Positions 9,890 to 20,642 of a stretch of 64,000 nt of DNA are shown here, piece by piece. The DNA is from Elymus sibiricus. Taxonomy: Eukaryota; Streptophyta; Magnoliopsida; Poales; Poaceae. The notes beneath the pieces are model-generated. The model worked only from the letters and a program-made list of their open reading frames with translations. It made no database searches and had not been told where the DNA came from. Within the stretch, counting starts at the first letter, position 1. Every line of letters begins with the position of its first letter. The stretch covers positions 155,104,642 through 155,168,641 of the forward strand of contig CM077667.1 of NCBI GenBank assembly GCA_039707655.1, given 5' to 3'. A program made the translations under genes and the position numbers.

Positions 9890-10040
9890 ATAAAATATTT
9901 ATACCTCCCAAACTTGGCGATTGATTCATGGGTACAAAGAGGTTTTAATGAGATCCATGGGCACTAGGATTTGAACCCTGGGTGCAGGGTGTGCTACTGC
10001 CAACCCTTGCCACTAGGCTACTGCCACTGTACAAAGATAT
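9890..10040 (-). mobile_element. tRNA-derived SINE with A and B boxes
   Basis: On the minus strand TAGCCTAGTGG (10020-10010) fits the RNA polymerase III A box TRGYNNANNGG and GGTTCAAATCC (9978-9968) fits the B box GGTTCRANYCC. They are separated by 31 bases, within the normal tRNA range. The flanks do not pair into an acceptor stem and no anticodon loop is apparent, so a functional tRNA gene is unlikely. A tRNA-derived SINE head with a downstream body through GTACCCATGAATC fits better. The 3' end is not sharply defined and no target duplication was assigned. The family (for example Au) is not identified. Confidence 0.5.
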
Positions 10041-10189
10041 GTTCGATTAAGTTGTTTTTTGGGCTTCTCCGTCATGTTTTAGATGGAATATTGTTGGCTC
10101 TTAGTGGAAGAGGCCTGTTCTGTCAACGCCGCAGACCAACAACAACTGAAAAATAATGTGATTCAGTTTTCATGCAAAACTAAAGGATA

Positions 10190-11850
10190 TCGCTCCAACT
10201 ACTACTTATATTATTAAACACCCAGTTGTAGAAAAAGAGAGACCTTAACTCTCTCATCATAAGAAATTTACGAATAAATAATTATTGCAAGTGTACTAGC
10301 ATTCAAAAGCACCACTGTGATCATATAGTACATAATATACAGATCCGCAAAGCAGTCACATGAGAAAGGTAATACAACCAAAAAATTGACTTGAATTGAC
10401 GGAGGCAATCACACTATAACCAACTCATAAACTAAAGGTGCATCTATTTCAGTACTAAGACTCTTCCATAAAAGATTGAATGGCACATCACAAGGAGGCA
10501 GAGAAAATCAACAGATGCATGCATTACAGAGGTTACATGCTATCACATCCAGCCAGTGATCCCCAAAGATAGTTACTTAGGTTCTCAAAAGTTATCTCAG
10601 GACATCGATGAGTCTGCTTTAAAATATTTGTGTTTCATTGTTGCCATCTATGTCTATAGTCAAATGCTACATCTTTTGTCAGCTACAATCCTACAGTGTT
10701 CTCTGCAAATTGGACAAAATTAGAGTGTGAGCTGTCTATGAAAATTATATATGGTAATGTATAGATTCAAGTAAACCAGGTACGATTGTGTTCTTAGGTT
10801 AGTTGGCTTCAGTTATGTGAATTCAGTATGTATTAAGTCTCAAAGGAGCTCGCATAATTTAGGTGTGCTGATGATTCTTTTGCTAACTTGGTATTTTCTA
10901 TTCAAGTCATCATTTCATTGAAGATTCAATAGTTATAGCACACTATCTCTCAGGGTGAATGCGTCAAATGGTTCCTAGCAATCTTTTTACACATGTAGTA
11001 CAAAATAGCAATTATTTTCCTATGGTTACTGACTAATGAAGTAAACCATTAATTATCTAGGTTGCTTTATTATCTGTTTGCTTGCTTTGTCCTATTAACA
11101 ATACCCTTATTTGTATGGTTGACAATGAAACAATGCTACATTTAAGTGTTTGTCCTTCTTCATTTCTCTTGATTTTTCTAAATGTCCCTTTGCCAACTTT
11201 GTCTTACTAACCATTTTTCTTACTCCACATGTGCCATGACATTATTTGTTGTGTGGGTAACTATACTAAAGGAATACCATTACATGATTGCATCATTCCT
11301 TAATTTTCTTTGCTTTAATTTTTGAGCTTGCCCTCAAGTTCTGTGTATCGTCTTACTTTGTTCTCCTATGGGGAGTAAGTAGTTCCTTGCATTCCCTCTC
11401 AGTTACTTTTCGTCTATCTTCATGCCTAATTCCTTGGATTAAAATTCCCGTCCTAATGTGTGCTTAGCTGTAGTTTCACTGTTTTCTAACTTTAATAAAC
11501 TTCAGAAATCTTCTAGACAAGTACCACCCCCATCAAGAAGAGGAAGATCAACTCTTCTGGCTCGAAGAAAATTAATTAACACCAAGTGAAATAAGAATAT
11601 TTGACATAACTCCAAGCAAAGAAACCAGTCCCACAAAAATAATTATGCTCTCAACCCAAAAGACTTGCAAACTTCAACCAAGTCACAAAGCTCTTCTTCT
11701 TATCTAGGTCTATGAAGCTATGATTTGGCCAACAAAGAGCATAAATGTACCTCTTTACAACCAGCTCTTACTTTGGAATAAAAAACAACACACATATACA
11801 AATAAGCTCAACGACGGGCGCGGCGTGCCGTTGCGCCTTCTGCCTGCTAG
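10190..11850 (+). mobile_element. Probable non-autonomous Helitron
   Basis: The 3' end is the stronger signal: GGCGCGGCGTGCCGTTGCGCC (11818-11838) can fold as a stem with GGCGC and GGC pairing to GCC and GCGCC around a small bulge, followed after 8 bases by CTAG at 11847-11850 and then T. A hairpin shortly before CTRR is the Helitron 3' signature. The 5' end is placed at 10190, where A is followed by TC and then TACTACTTATATTATTAAA, resembling grass Helitron starts; this end is less certain. Insertion between A and T fits. The 1.66-kb interior has no Rep/helicase coding and is AT-rich with no recognised gene. Confidence 0.5.
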
Positions 11851-12799
11851 TAGTATCTTATCTAGACAAACACCACCAAAAGTCATTAAATAACTAGTTT
11901 GCTATGCAGGTGTGTGTTTCCATATCCCAAAATTGTTGTAGCATTGGATTTGCTAGCATGGTCCACTGGCATCCACCCCATCTGGACATATGAATCTCAC
12001 TACCATGCAACACGCTAGTGCACTCTAAGCGAATTTTTAACCACCAACGTATTTAATTTTGATATTTTTTATGTTAGTGTTTTTCCTGTTTCAATTTACA
12101 TTTTTCACATTGTTTAAATTTGAAGAAATATTTTATATTTTATACAACATTTAGAAATCAAGTGTTCAATTCGGCGGTAAAACATGAGGTTTTGTCTAGT
12201 ATGTATGCAAGACGCTCCACTCTGCCTCTTCCGAAATATTCACAAATAAATGATACATATGAGTTCTTATGTTTTTCACGGTACATTTATAGGTTGTTTT
12301 GATCACTGTGCATATATCAAAAGATAATAAAAACATTTTACACTATGTAACTAGTTCTCATGTAGAATAAAGGAAATGATTTCCACCTAAACAAACATGA
12401 TGATCTTTCACAACTTATTCGTCAAATTTAGAAATAGTTTGGTCGTGCACTACTGAAACTCCAATTATTATTATTTTGCGCGTGAAGCTCCATTTATTTC
12501 AAGGCTGGTGTGGTATAGATATGAGTGAAATTTGAGCAGGTTCGATACATTGGTGCTGAACTTACATCTATGTCCTATTATTTTTACTCAAAAAGGGAGA
12601 CATATAGAGGTCGAATGCGGATTGAAGATGGATAATGTCGGTTGACAACTATCCTAATCACTTTTTGTGAAAAAATAAGAAGATAATGATGTACTGCACT
12701 TAGTAGGCTCTGAATTCCCAAGAGGAACAAGGAGGCGCATTTTGTAAGGAAATCAGACTGTTGTTCCATGGGAAACAGTCGATGGACAGTTGAATTTAA
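11851..12799. other. AT-rich intergenic stretch, no gene seen
   Basis: No open frame with recognisable similarity and no clear transposon ends. Confidence 0.4.
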
Positions 12800-13540
12800 T
12801 GGTTCCATATGAAAATAACAAGCAAAGCGCACATCTTGGAGGTCCACACAGTCACAGTACCAGTAGATGCCACCCGGTCGCCCCTTTGTCCATTCTGCAC
12901 GAAGTCTACGGGCGCGCCACCCGCAGCCAGGCATGCATCTCACAGAGCGCGCGAGGCGAGAGCGACTCGTGAGCGGGAGCGTCGGGACGGGCCAAAGAGA
13001 GGGTGGGACAGCGACGGCGATACATGGCAGCCGGAGCCTGTCCGCCTCTCCGTGGCTGTGCACGATAAAAGGAGGGCTCTAATCTGCCGCGAGGGGCCGC
13101 GGCACGTACGCTACTTGTCTCTTGATCTTTTCCCATGATGTCCATACGCCTGTCTTCTTCTCCCCGGCCCTTTTGCGTGGCGGGCGTATTTCCGCTGGGT
13201 TTTGCGGTGAGACGTACGGCGAGGTGGAAGTGGAATCGTCCTTCCGCATCTCGGCGGGAGGGAACGGCTTTCTTTCAAATCGGCGCAGCGGATGCGGATC
13301 GGGATCGACATTCTCGGCGCTCATGATTCGGGGCATGGACTTGCGCCTTGGACAGGAAGAGCAGCATCCAATGGCGCATCCCCACGGGTTTGTTCGGGGT
13401 TCTGGTGTGACATTGGGCTGGCTTGCCGACGAAAAAGTTCACTTTTCTCAGCGTCTACGTTGTTTCGTGACACCCTCGAGTCCTCACAAGAGGCCTTTTA
13501 CCGTACCAATTATTAGTACGGTTATATGGAGAAGTATATA
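12800..13540. other. GC/CpG-rich low-copy-looking stretch, possible promoter remnant
   Basis: GC and CpG content rises sharply between about 12860 and 13440 compared with both flanks. A TATA-like CGATAAAAGG at about 13060-13069 is followed by a pyrimidine-containing leader and plus-strand open frames (13122-13541, 139 codons; 12809-13138, 109 codons). None of the frames contains a domain I recognise, and minus-strand frames are equally long, as happens by chance in GC-rich DNA. It could be the promoter and first exon of a decayed gene or a captured fragment. I do not claim a gene here. Confidence 0.3.
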
Positions 13541-13609
13541 AATCCGATGTTTGATCATACTTGCTTGTGCATCGTAGTCTTGCATAGGTCGGGCATATAT
13601 TTTTTGAGT

Positions 13610-13735
13610 TGTTGATTGTTTTTGAGATAGCTAACCGCTTATTTCAAGCGGTGGTCGGCATATACTTACTACCATGTTTTCTACCCCTTGTGCTACATTA
13701 TGAGTTAATAAAACGTCCTTTATCATAAAATAAAT
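13610..13735 (+). mobile_element. LINE 3'-end fragment, plus strand
   Basis: The segment CGGTGGTCGGCATATACTT through CCATGTTTTCTACCCC, GTGCTACATTATGAGTTAATAAAACGTCCTTTATCATAAAA is similar to the reverse complement of the LINE 3' ends at 6794-7575 (GATGCTACATTCTAAGTTAATAAAAATGTCTTTTATCG). It ends in an A-rich tail. Only about 120 bases are recognisable, so this is a severely 5'-truncated copy. Confidence 0.55.
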
Positions 13736-13739
13736 AATG

Positions 13740-15299
13740 TATCACAGTTATGCCATGCATGCTGACATGCACACACTACGTTACGTACGTAGATACCAAA
13801 CATGTAGTGCCTAGATCCTGGAACGTGTGCGTGCTTCCTACTATGATTATTGCCGGAGTTCCGTAATCATCTCGGTCGACAAGCCTCCGGCACAAGAACA
13901 GTGCATGCTGCAGTATCATATCCCAGTACGTACGTGTTTCAACCACGCCCACACACACACAAGTCACAGCCGAAGAATCGGGACTTTCTAGTGGTGATCG
14001 ATATCGCTCGTGAATAAGACGAGTCGAATAGCCTTTGCACAGTTGTATCTCGTCCTTACCCATGGCAGGATGCATGATGCATGTGCACGACCTGCATGAC
14101 AATCTCCAGTCAGAGGATCACATGCAGTAAATATACTGTACTGGCGAGCTAGACCTTCTCATCTTTTTTTTTTCTTATAACAGGTAGTATTATCAAAAAT
14201 AATTTCCTTAATGTTTCAAAAAAGTTGCATGAAAATCGAAATTAATTACCATGCCCGAGTCAATAAGCTTGACTTTTCAGTCGCTAGTTACACTTTTTTC
14301 TTATTACACAACTCTCTCACGCACACAAAACCTACTTGGGCCCTCCTCAAACTAAACTGACCTTTGGATTTAGGTTCACACTGGTTATATCGTCTATCGA
14401 AAGCGGCTCGGAACGACTTAAGACAGAGAAAGGATCCCCTGCTATAAGGTGATATTTTTGTTGTTGTTGAAGAGGGTCCGAGACCTTTATAAACTTTTTC
14501 GCGCTCCATTTTTTTAAATGAAGGCAAACAAAATTTCTCCTTAATTAATTAAGAAGGAGCTGGACAAGAGTTTTCAAAGAGAACAATAAAAATACTGCAA
14601 CGAGGTCAGTATTCTCCTGACATGATTTGGTCCAAAAGTTCCGCCCTGCAATTACCCAAAGTTTTCTCTCCTTGATTTACGAGGATTGTGGGTGCTGCAG
14701 ATTTATTGCGGAAAACAACCACATTTTTCTCATTTTAAATGGTCAGACAAACAAGCATGGTGAGGAACGACATATCTTTCTATGAATTAGTTGATGTCTC
14801 GCACCTTGCTGCAGGTCTCTTGCTAAAACGAATGCATAAAAGTTGGTAAAAAAACATCTAAAACTAATATGAAGGAAATGTATGCTTAAAATGAAAACAA
14901 TATACAGTGGGTACAGAAAGAGAAAAAAAAAACAAATTGAACAATTGTCATTTCCAACAAAAAATTGACGGCTGAACTACATGTGTATGTTGCAATCGTG
15001 CGACACATATACTTTCAATACACATCTAATGCAAAAAAAAAAAAAAACTTATGACTAACATGCATATATCGATGGTATGGCGCGCTGCATGCATAGAGTA
15101 ATGCAAAAAACAATGCAATTTATGACTTGCATGCATGACTTGAATATGTGGCATGATTGCATGTCTAGGAAAAATAGGCACTCGGTTGTAGGTCTTTAGA
15201 AATAGAAAATTATTGTTTTACTTGACATGTTGATCCACAAACTTTTGTAGACTGCTTCCTCAAGCCATGTTGCTTGCAGATTTCAACTTTAACAGAGGG
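13740..15299. other. Intergenic stretch, no supported gene
   Basis: Contains palindromic patches such as ACGTTACGTACGTAG (13780-13795) and GATGCATGATGCATG (14070-14085), and a CA run at 13951-13962. A 108-codon minus-strand frame (13776-14102) and a 79-codon one (14288-14527) have no recognisable domain. The rest is AT-rich. Confidence 0.35.
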
Positions 15300-15319
15300 C
15301 ATGTGTTTGAAGAACACAT

Positions 15320-15676
15320 ATGGGATCTTTTTGTTTTCCAATCAATTACTCGGAGGGACAAGGCCTTCGAGAATTCTTCGTAGTTGATGAATTATCCCAT
15401 TCCAAGATCAAACTCACCAAAGAATTAGTAAGCAATATTCTCCTTTCCTTGTTGGTGGACGTGCTTCTCTGGTCCAAGTTTATGGGCTTTAAATTCTCCG
15501 TTTCTTCCAAAGATGTGGTATTTACTGTTGACAATGCAAGAAATATTGATGCTCTTGAGTTTAATCTTAGTTGTTGGCTCTGGGACCTAGTGCCCCTAAC
15601 TAAAAAAATGAATATCAATTTCACCTCCAAGAGAAGAGGCTTAATGGACTCATGTTTCTCGTGCAAAAGCTGGTAA
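15320..15676 (+). pseudogene. Possible N-terminal frame of the LINE, unassigned
   Basis: An open frame of 118 codons beginning MGSFCFPINYSEGQGLREFF and including DELSHSKIKLTKELVSNILL, ending at a TAA after SCFSCKSW. I recognise no domain. It lies on the same strand and just upstream of the zinc-knuckle region of the LINE, so it may be the decayed N-terminus, but it could also be unrelated. A run of 14 C (about 15694-15707) follows shortly after its stop. Confidence 0.3.
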
Positions 15677-15874
15677 ATATTATGTCGATGTTGTCCCCCC
15701 CCCCCCCTCCCCCAATGAAAATCCTAGATCATAGTAAAAGAATGGAAAAGATAGATCTCCTCAAGGTTCAAATCATGTTCATGCAGGATGTTAGCAGATT
15801 CAGTCTACTCGGGAAGTTACTTCATTTTCAATAGAAATCAATATCCACAGTACTAAGCTTAGTTAAGGCGTGAG

Positions 15875-16322
15875 CAATGTTGAGGATAGCGCTTATCGTT
15901 AGCGTCTCGGTCAGCTGGGGATTAGGGATTAATCAGAAATCGGATGATTAATCAATTTTATCGATCGACTATTAATCAGACATTTTTTGCAAATCCGAGG
16001 TTCCCAACACTGAAATATGCTATATTCAACACCAAAAAATATTAGATGGAAGAGTTACCTTGGTTCCTAGCCTTCGAATCCTCATATAATGACAAACAGA
16101 ATAGGGCAATAGTACATATTGCATAACAAGGTCGACTAAAACACAAATAAACATAGTTTTTGCAAACATAGTGCTAGGAATAGTCCTCATTTATCGGCAG
16201 ATTCCTGATAAATCACTTGTCAGAGCAATAAAATCGGCTCAAAAGATAAACGGTAAAGATAAGGCATAATCTTATCGGTTACCCCAAGAGTAGCGATAAA
16301 TCGGACGATATTTTGAACAGTG
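15875..16322. mobile_element. hAT-like MITE with 8-bp target duplication, inside the LINE
   Basis: The 448-base element begins CAATGTTGAGGATAGCG, and the reverse complement of its right end begins CACTGTTCAAAATATCG; the imperfect inverted ends start CA(A/C)TGTT, as in hAT elements. It is flanked by GGCGTGAG (15867-15874) and GGCATGAG (16323-16330), an 8-base duplication with one G/A difference consistent with a CpG transition. Eight bases is the hAT target-duplication length. The inside has scattered TTATCGG/CGATAA repeats in both orientations and no coding sequence, so movement would depend on a transposase in trans. Confidence 0.65.
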
Positions 16323-16489
16323 GGCATGAGTAAGGATTTCAAAATGGTTTGGGGAGGGCTCTTCTAGGCCTTGTTTGGGAGTTGCTTGTTGGGGGTATGT
16401 TCATTAAGTAGGATAATAAAAACTCGGGCAAGGGCCTATCTAGAAACTAAAGCCCTTCTGTGTGTGTTGTCATCTCCAAAGACTTTTGG

Positions 16490-16632
16490 CCCAACTGCAA
16501 TAATAAAATCAAGTGTTGTGATTGTAAGAGGTGGGGACACATCGACAGAGACGACCGTTCCAGTTCAAATCAGAAATCTCGTAATAATCAGTCTGAATCC
16601 TTGGCTCTTATCTCTACACTAGCTTCGTGTTA
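16490..16632 (+). pseudogene. LINE gag-like zinc-knuckle segment
   Basis: The frame through 16514-16558 reads CCDCKRWGHIDRDDR. This has the C-x2-C-x4-H-x4-C spacing of a retroelement zinc knuckle, with the last cysteine replaced by aspartate. It is followed by a Ser/Asn-rich tail (SSSNQKSRNNQSESLALIS) and a stop. Zinc knuckles in the first ORF or N-terminal part of plant LINEs bind the element RNA. Loss of the final cysteine would weaken zinc binding. Confidence 0.55.
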
Positions 16633-18640
16633 GAGGCGAGATTACTATTCATTCCAGCTCGGGCACGAGGTCTGTTTTGTTGAATGCGGCAACAGTATCT
16701 CACATTATCACCACACCTACCAGCTCTCCGCTACGCTGCTCTTCGTCAGCTCCAGCCAGTCATTCGCCACCCCCTCAACCTCCTCCTCCCCTGCCAAACT
16801 TCTCTAATTCTGTAGTTTGAGGGGAATGGCCAACTTTCCCATTGATCCAACCCCTTGTCTCTCATCAAATCATCAGAGCGTTCAAGTTGAATGAGGTTGG
16901 CTAGGGTTGGTGTGATCTATGCTCCATCTAAGGAAAGCCATGAAGAATGGGCTATTTCCACCTTTGTATCAATCCCTCATCGACATGTATTATTAACTAA
17001 TGTCAAGAAGTGCTATGTGAACTTCTGAGGGGTATTAAGCATACATGGTTTTCTAAAATCTATGAGTGTCCTTCAAGCCAAGCCTATGTTAAGTTTGATA
17101 GTGTGATGGATAGAGATGATTCAGTCTATCACAACCCTTGTCCATTGGATGATGTTGATGCTATTTTCCAAAAGCATGATTAAGGTCTGAACTGGAGGAA
17201 CCTGACACTTAACAGAGAATTGGCCTCTGCTTGTGGATTTCCTATTTAATAAAACAAACGTACAAGAGATAACTATTATTTTTAGGAGCTTTGGTAGATT
17301 ATTAGTCTGGGATAGAGCCAAAAGTACAAGAAATTGTCTTGTGGTTAAAACTGGAGTAGAGGAGCTAGATGTACCCGCTAGTAATATGGGGGGGGGGGGA
17401 GTGTTAATTTCTAGTATGAATCCTGGATTGTCTTTGTTCTGATGGTTCAACAAGAAATGCTAGGTGTTGGCCCACCACATGAATACTTTGTTCCAATTGA
17501 TGGCAACCTGCACCCCATGCCACAACAACACTTTCACCCAAATGAGCACAATCATTTTCTGGGACCTTTGCAGTAGCATGAAGTTCTTGATCAACAGTTT
17601 CTAAACAATCATTTATGGGTCCTTTGCATTATCATGAGGTGCTTGATATAAATATGTTTATTGGGCCTCTAATGCATGGGTTTCAGGACCATCATGCTAT
17701 TTTTCTAAGCTTAAATAATGTATTGGTTGTTCAACTCATTCAGTTTGAGCAGAAATTCAGAACTTGTAGACTGCCAATAACATTCATAATCCAATCTTGG
17801 CTCCAGTAGTTGACTTACTTGCCCTCCACTAGATTGATAGGGATATTACTGAGGAGACAAATATGGTTAATCTATGATAGGGGCATATTGTTATTACTGT
17901 GGACTTAAATATGGTGCTTCAAGCAATCCTGGATGATCATGAATCTGAACATAATTCTAATTTTCTCAAAGAAGCCTTGCTGCAATCTGCTGTAGCTCAG
18001 AATAATAATCTTATGAATGACTCTGTGATCCAACTTCCTACAGAGGATCATGTTGATACTATATAGAGCAAACCTATGGTTACAACACTCGTGTGGGTGA
18101 ATCTGGTGAAATAAGACATCCCATCTTCCAAGAAGATTTCCTTTGTGCATGCATCATCTATTGCACTGGGGACAAGTTCATCAAGCATGGCCCCCATCAT
18201 TGTGAGGTTAAGGTAAATTTTGTCAATGAACTTATTATGCTACTAGTTCTAATGTTGAATCCTATAAAAAAAGATCATGATATCTCTCTAGCTGACCATG
18301 AAAGGTTTCTGGCTTGGAAACACACTTTGCTCCCAAGGATGTAGTATCTAAATTCATTCAGGTACCTATTTCAATGGGTTGTTTTATTTGAAAGTATTTA
18401 CTGACTCCAGCCAATTTTGAATGAGCAAAGAGTTTCTTAATTCTCAAATATGGGACATTACTAAATATGGTCTTGATAATATGAAGCCATTCGATTTTCA
18501 TATCCCTAATAATTTCCCAACATCCAAGCCCCATGTATGTTTGTAGGGTAGCTCTGACCTCTGAGGAGTCACTGTAGGAAAGGGAAGTTCCATTCTCCAC
18601 TCCTCAGAGCAGGTCATCCAAACCAATTTCTAGTGAAGTT

Positions 18641-19232
18641 GTGATTGCTACCTCCTTCGCTAGTGTGTTGCATACTAAAGAAGAGAGAAAGGGTAGATCC
18701 CCTGTTGCTGAAACTGAGGTAAGTGGGAGCATGAGAATCCAACATCTAAACAATGGTTTCAAGGATAAAACATGTAAAGATAGAAATTGCATGGCTTGTG
18801 ATGTTGGCCCTCATGCATTTGCAAACAAAGTGGTTAAGAATTTGAACATTTCTTATTGCAATTTTGACCCAAAGGACACCACAAATTATATTCCAAACAG
18901 AAAAACGCCAAAGACGGGGATAGTAAATGATAATATGTCCTATTCCAATATGAATTTCCCACTTCAGATAAGTTTGTCTTTGTCCATTCTGGTGAATCCT
19001 GGATCCTGAAAAACATTTATTGACCATGTCAAGGAGATGCTAGATCTTAATTTATAAATTGGCTTTCAGAGATACATACTGGCTTATTATTTGAGATTTT
19101 AATTATGTTTGATATCCACATAACAGAAATATTGGAAATTGTGACATCGATTGCATGATGCAATTTAATGAGGCCATTAGTCCATCGGCTCTTGTGGAGA
19201 TTCCTATTGAGGGCATAAACTTCACCTGGAGT
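18641..19232 (+). pseudogene. LINE linker and endonuclease N-terminal segment
   Basis: The open frame 18641-19009 contains SMRIQHLNNGFKDKTCKDRN and a following CMACDVGPHAF-type block, which I recognise as the conserved region between the zinc knuckle and the endonuclease in Triticeae LINEs. Further on, after stops and frameshifts, 19110-19232 reads NRNIGNCDIDCMMQFNEAIS and then LVEIPIEGINFTWS, part of the exonuclease-endonuclease-phosphatase domain that nicks target DNA. The catalytic N-terminal residues of that domain are not readable. The frame is cut at 19232 by the LTR insertion and continues at 50370. Confidence 0.65.
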
Positions 19233-19619
19233 TCTTGGAAATATGCCCTAGAGGCAATAATAAATTCGTTATTATCATATTTCCTTGTTCACGATAAGTG
19301 TTTCTTATTCATGCTAGAATTGTATTGACCGGAAACTTAAATACATGTGTGGATACATAAACAACACTGTGTCCCTAGTGAGCCTCTACTAGACTAGATC
19401 GTTGATCAAAGATGGTTAAGGATTCCTAGACATTGACATGAGTTGTCATTTGATAACGGGATCACATCATTAGGAGAATGATGTGATGGACAAGACCCAA
19501 CTGTAAACTTAGCATATGATCGTATCACTTAAGTTTATTCCTACAACTTTCTTCATGTCAAGTATCTATTCCTAAGACCATGAGATCATGCAACTCCCGG
19601 ATACCGGAGGAATACCTTG
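19233..19619 (+). mobile_element. Angela/BARE-type solo LTR, left part
   Basis: Begins TCTTGGAAATATGCCCTAGAGGC (the family start TGTTGGAAATATG with one change) and continues collinear with the complete copia LTR at 30267 as far as GGAGGAATACCTTG. There a gypsy element interrupts it. The left flank is GGAGT (19228-19232), matching GGAGT at 50365-50369 beyond the right part. Left (387) plus right (1366) parts give 1753 bases, a full LTR, and no copia interior or second LTR exists at this level, so this is a solo LTR. Confidence 0.85.
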
Positions 19620-20158
19620 TGTTGGGGATATACCCCACGGGTATAACTCGCCTAATTTGTGACCCGGATTCTACTAAGGCGGCCCACGAGGAAGATGCCC
19701 ATAAGAAGTGCGAAGCCCAGCGGGCGGCTCATCCCGTTGGGCCAACTCGATAACGTCGTCTGGAGAACCGGCTTAAACATGAAGACATAGAAAGTTCTAT
19801 TTTCCTTGAGGAGCAAGAGAAGGAGGAGTTAGATTAGGTCACGGGTTGTCTTACGACCCGAACTCTGTTGTAAACTCAAGGCCTCCAGCTATATATAAAG
19901 GGGAGCCCTTGAGTTAGAAAGATCAAGTAAGAAATAAGCAAACCCTCGAGAGCTAGGTTAGCGATTCCGCACCCTTGTAATCGAGATCATCATCAATATA
20001 CACAAAGCAGGACGTAGGATATTACCTCCATCGGAGGGGCCGAACCTGGGTAAACTCTTCTCTCCTTCCCAATCAACCCCTTTGAGTCGCCACCTAGCGG
20101 CGATGGCCTCACACTCAAGTTCTCCTATGAGAACATCTGCCGTGACAAAACCACGATA
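19620..20158 (+). repeat. 5' LTR of the Tat-like gypsy element
   Basis: Runs from TGTTGGGGATATACCCC to CCACGATA (CACGACA in the 3' copy, so the last dinucleotide CA has mutated to TA). A TATA box, TATATAAAG, is at 19892-19900, about 265 bases into the LTR, giving the likely start of the element's RNA near 19925. Confidence 0.85.
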
Positions 20159-20160
20159 GT

Positions 20161-20178
20161 TGGTGCCCACCGTGGGGC
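20161..20178 (+). promoter_or_regulatory. Primer binding site of the gypsy element
   Basis: TGGTGCCCACCGTGGGGC starts two bases after the 5' LTR end, the place where a tRNA primes minus-strand synthesis. The same sequence type is used by the LTR at 8698. Confidence 0.7.
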
Positions 20179-20246
20179 ACTCGCCCGGTGGAGTTGAGTT
20201 CTCGAAGGGAGCTCTTCCAGGTTTCGGGAGATTCGCGGTTGGTCAG

Positions 20247-20489
20247 ATGACCAAGAGTCGCCGCGGCAAGCTCTACATCGACGATTTAGGATGGGGCCCC
20301 GAGGCCGGCTCAATCGAGTATGGGTACTGGGTCCCCTTCGGCAAGATCCATGTCTTCATCGGCAAAATCGGTGCATCGGTACCCGAGTTGGACATCTGCA
20401 CCAACATCGTCGAGCCGGCTCGGCATGCCCAACCCGGCCGGCGTCACGTCTTCGTCGGCTTCACCCAGGGAGTTCAGCCTCTCGGATGA
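20247..20489 (+). pseudogene. gag N-terminal segment of the gypsy element
   Basis: From the ATG at 20247 the frame reads MTKSRRGKLYIDDLGWGPEA, then EYGYWVPFGKIHVF, and stops at 20487-20489. The LYIDDLGWGPEAGS..YGYWVPFG block is a conserved start of Tat-type gag proteins in Triticeae as I remember them. The start is preceded by about 90 bases of leader after the LTR. It is separated from the main gag frames by stops and frameshifts, so no full Gag can be made. Confidence 0.55.
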
Positions 20490-20642
20490 GCTAGTAGGGA
20501 CACTCCCGTCAACTCTGATGGCGAGTCTTCCACGGGAGATACCAAATCGATCTGTCCCCTTTATGACGATGGACTTGGGGGCTCCTCGGAAGCCGAAGCT
20601 CCTAGGGAGACCCATGAGCTGCCTCGTCAGGTCACTGTCTAC

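Larger units (their letters stand above)
15300..19232 (+). mobile_element. LINE, 5' segment (continues at 50370)
   Basis: This plus-strand segment holds, in order, a possible N-terminal frame (15320-15676), a CCHC zinc-knuckle-like motif (16514-16558), a linker region with Pro/Ser-rich sequence, a conserved RIQHLNNGFK-type block (about 18753-18783) and the start of an endonuclease domain (19085-19232). The endonuclease stops mid-domain at FTWS, where an Angela-type LTR begins, and resumes in frame with NM*EAPFLVRLD at 50370. The two parts together are about 6.5 kb without insertions, a normal plant LINE length. All frames carry stops and frameshifts. The 5' border is not defined precisely. 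Confidence 0.75.

Noticed and set aside
9968..10020. Functional tRNA gene on the minus strand
   Set aside because: A and B boxes are present, but I see no acceptor or anticodon stems.
13776..14102. 108-codon minus-strand frame as a possible host gene
   Set aside because: No domain, no splice support and no codon bias evident; kept only as an unassigned stretch.
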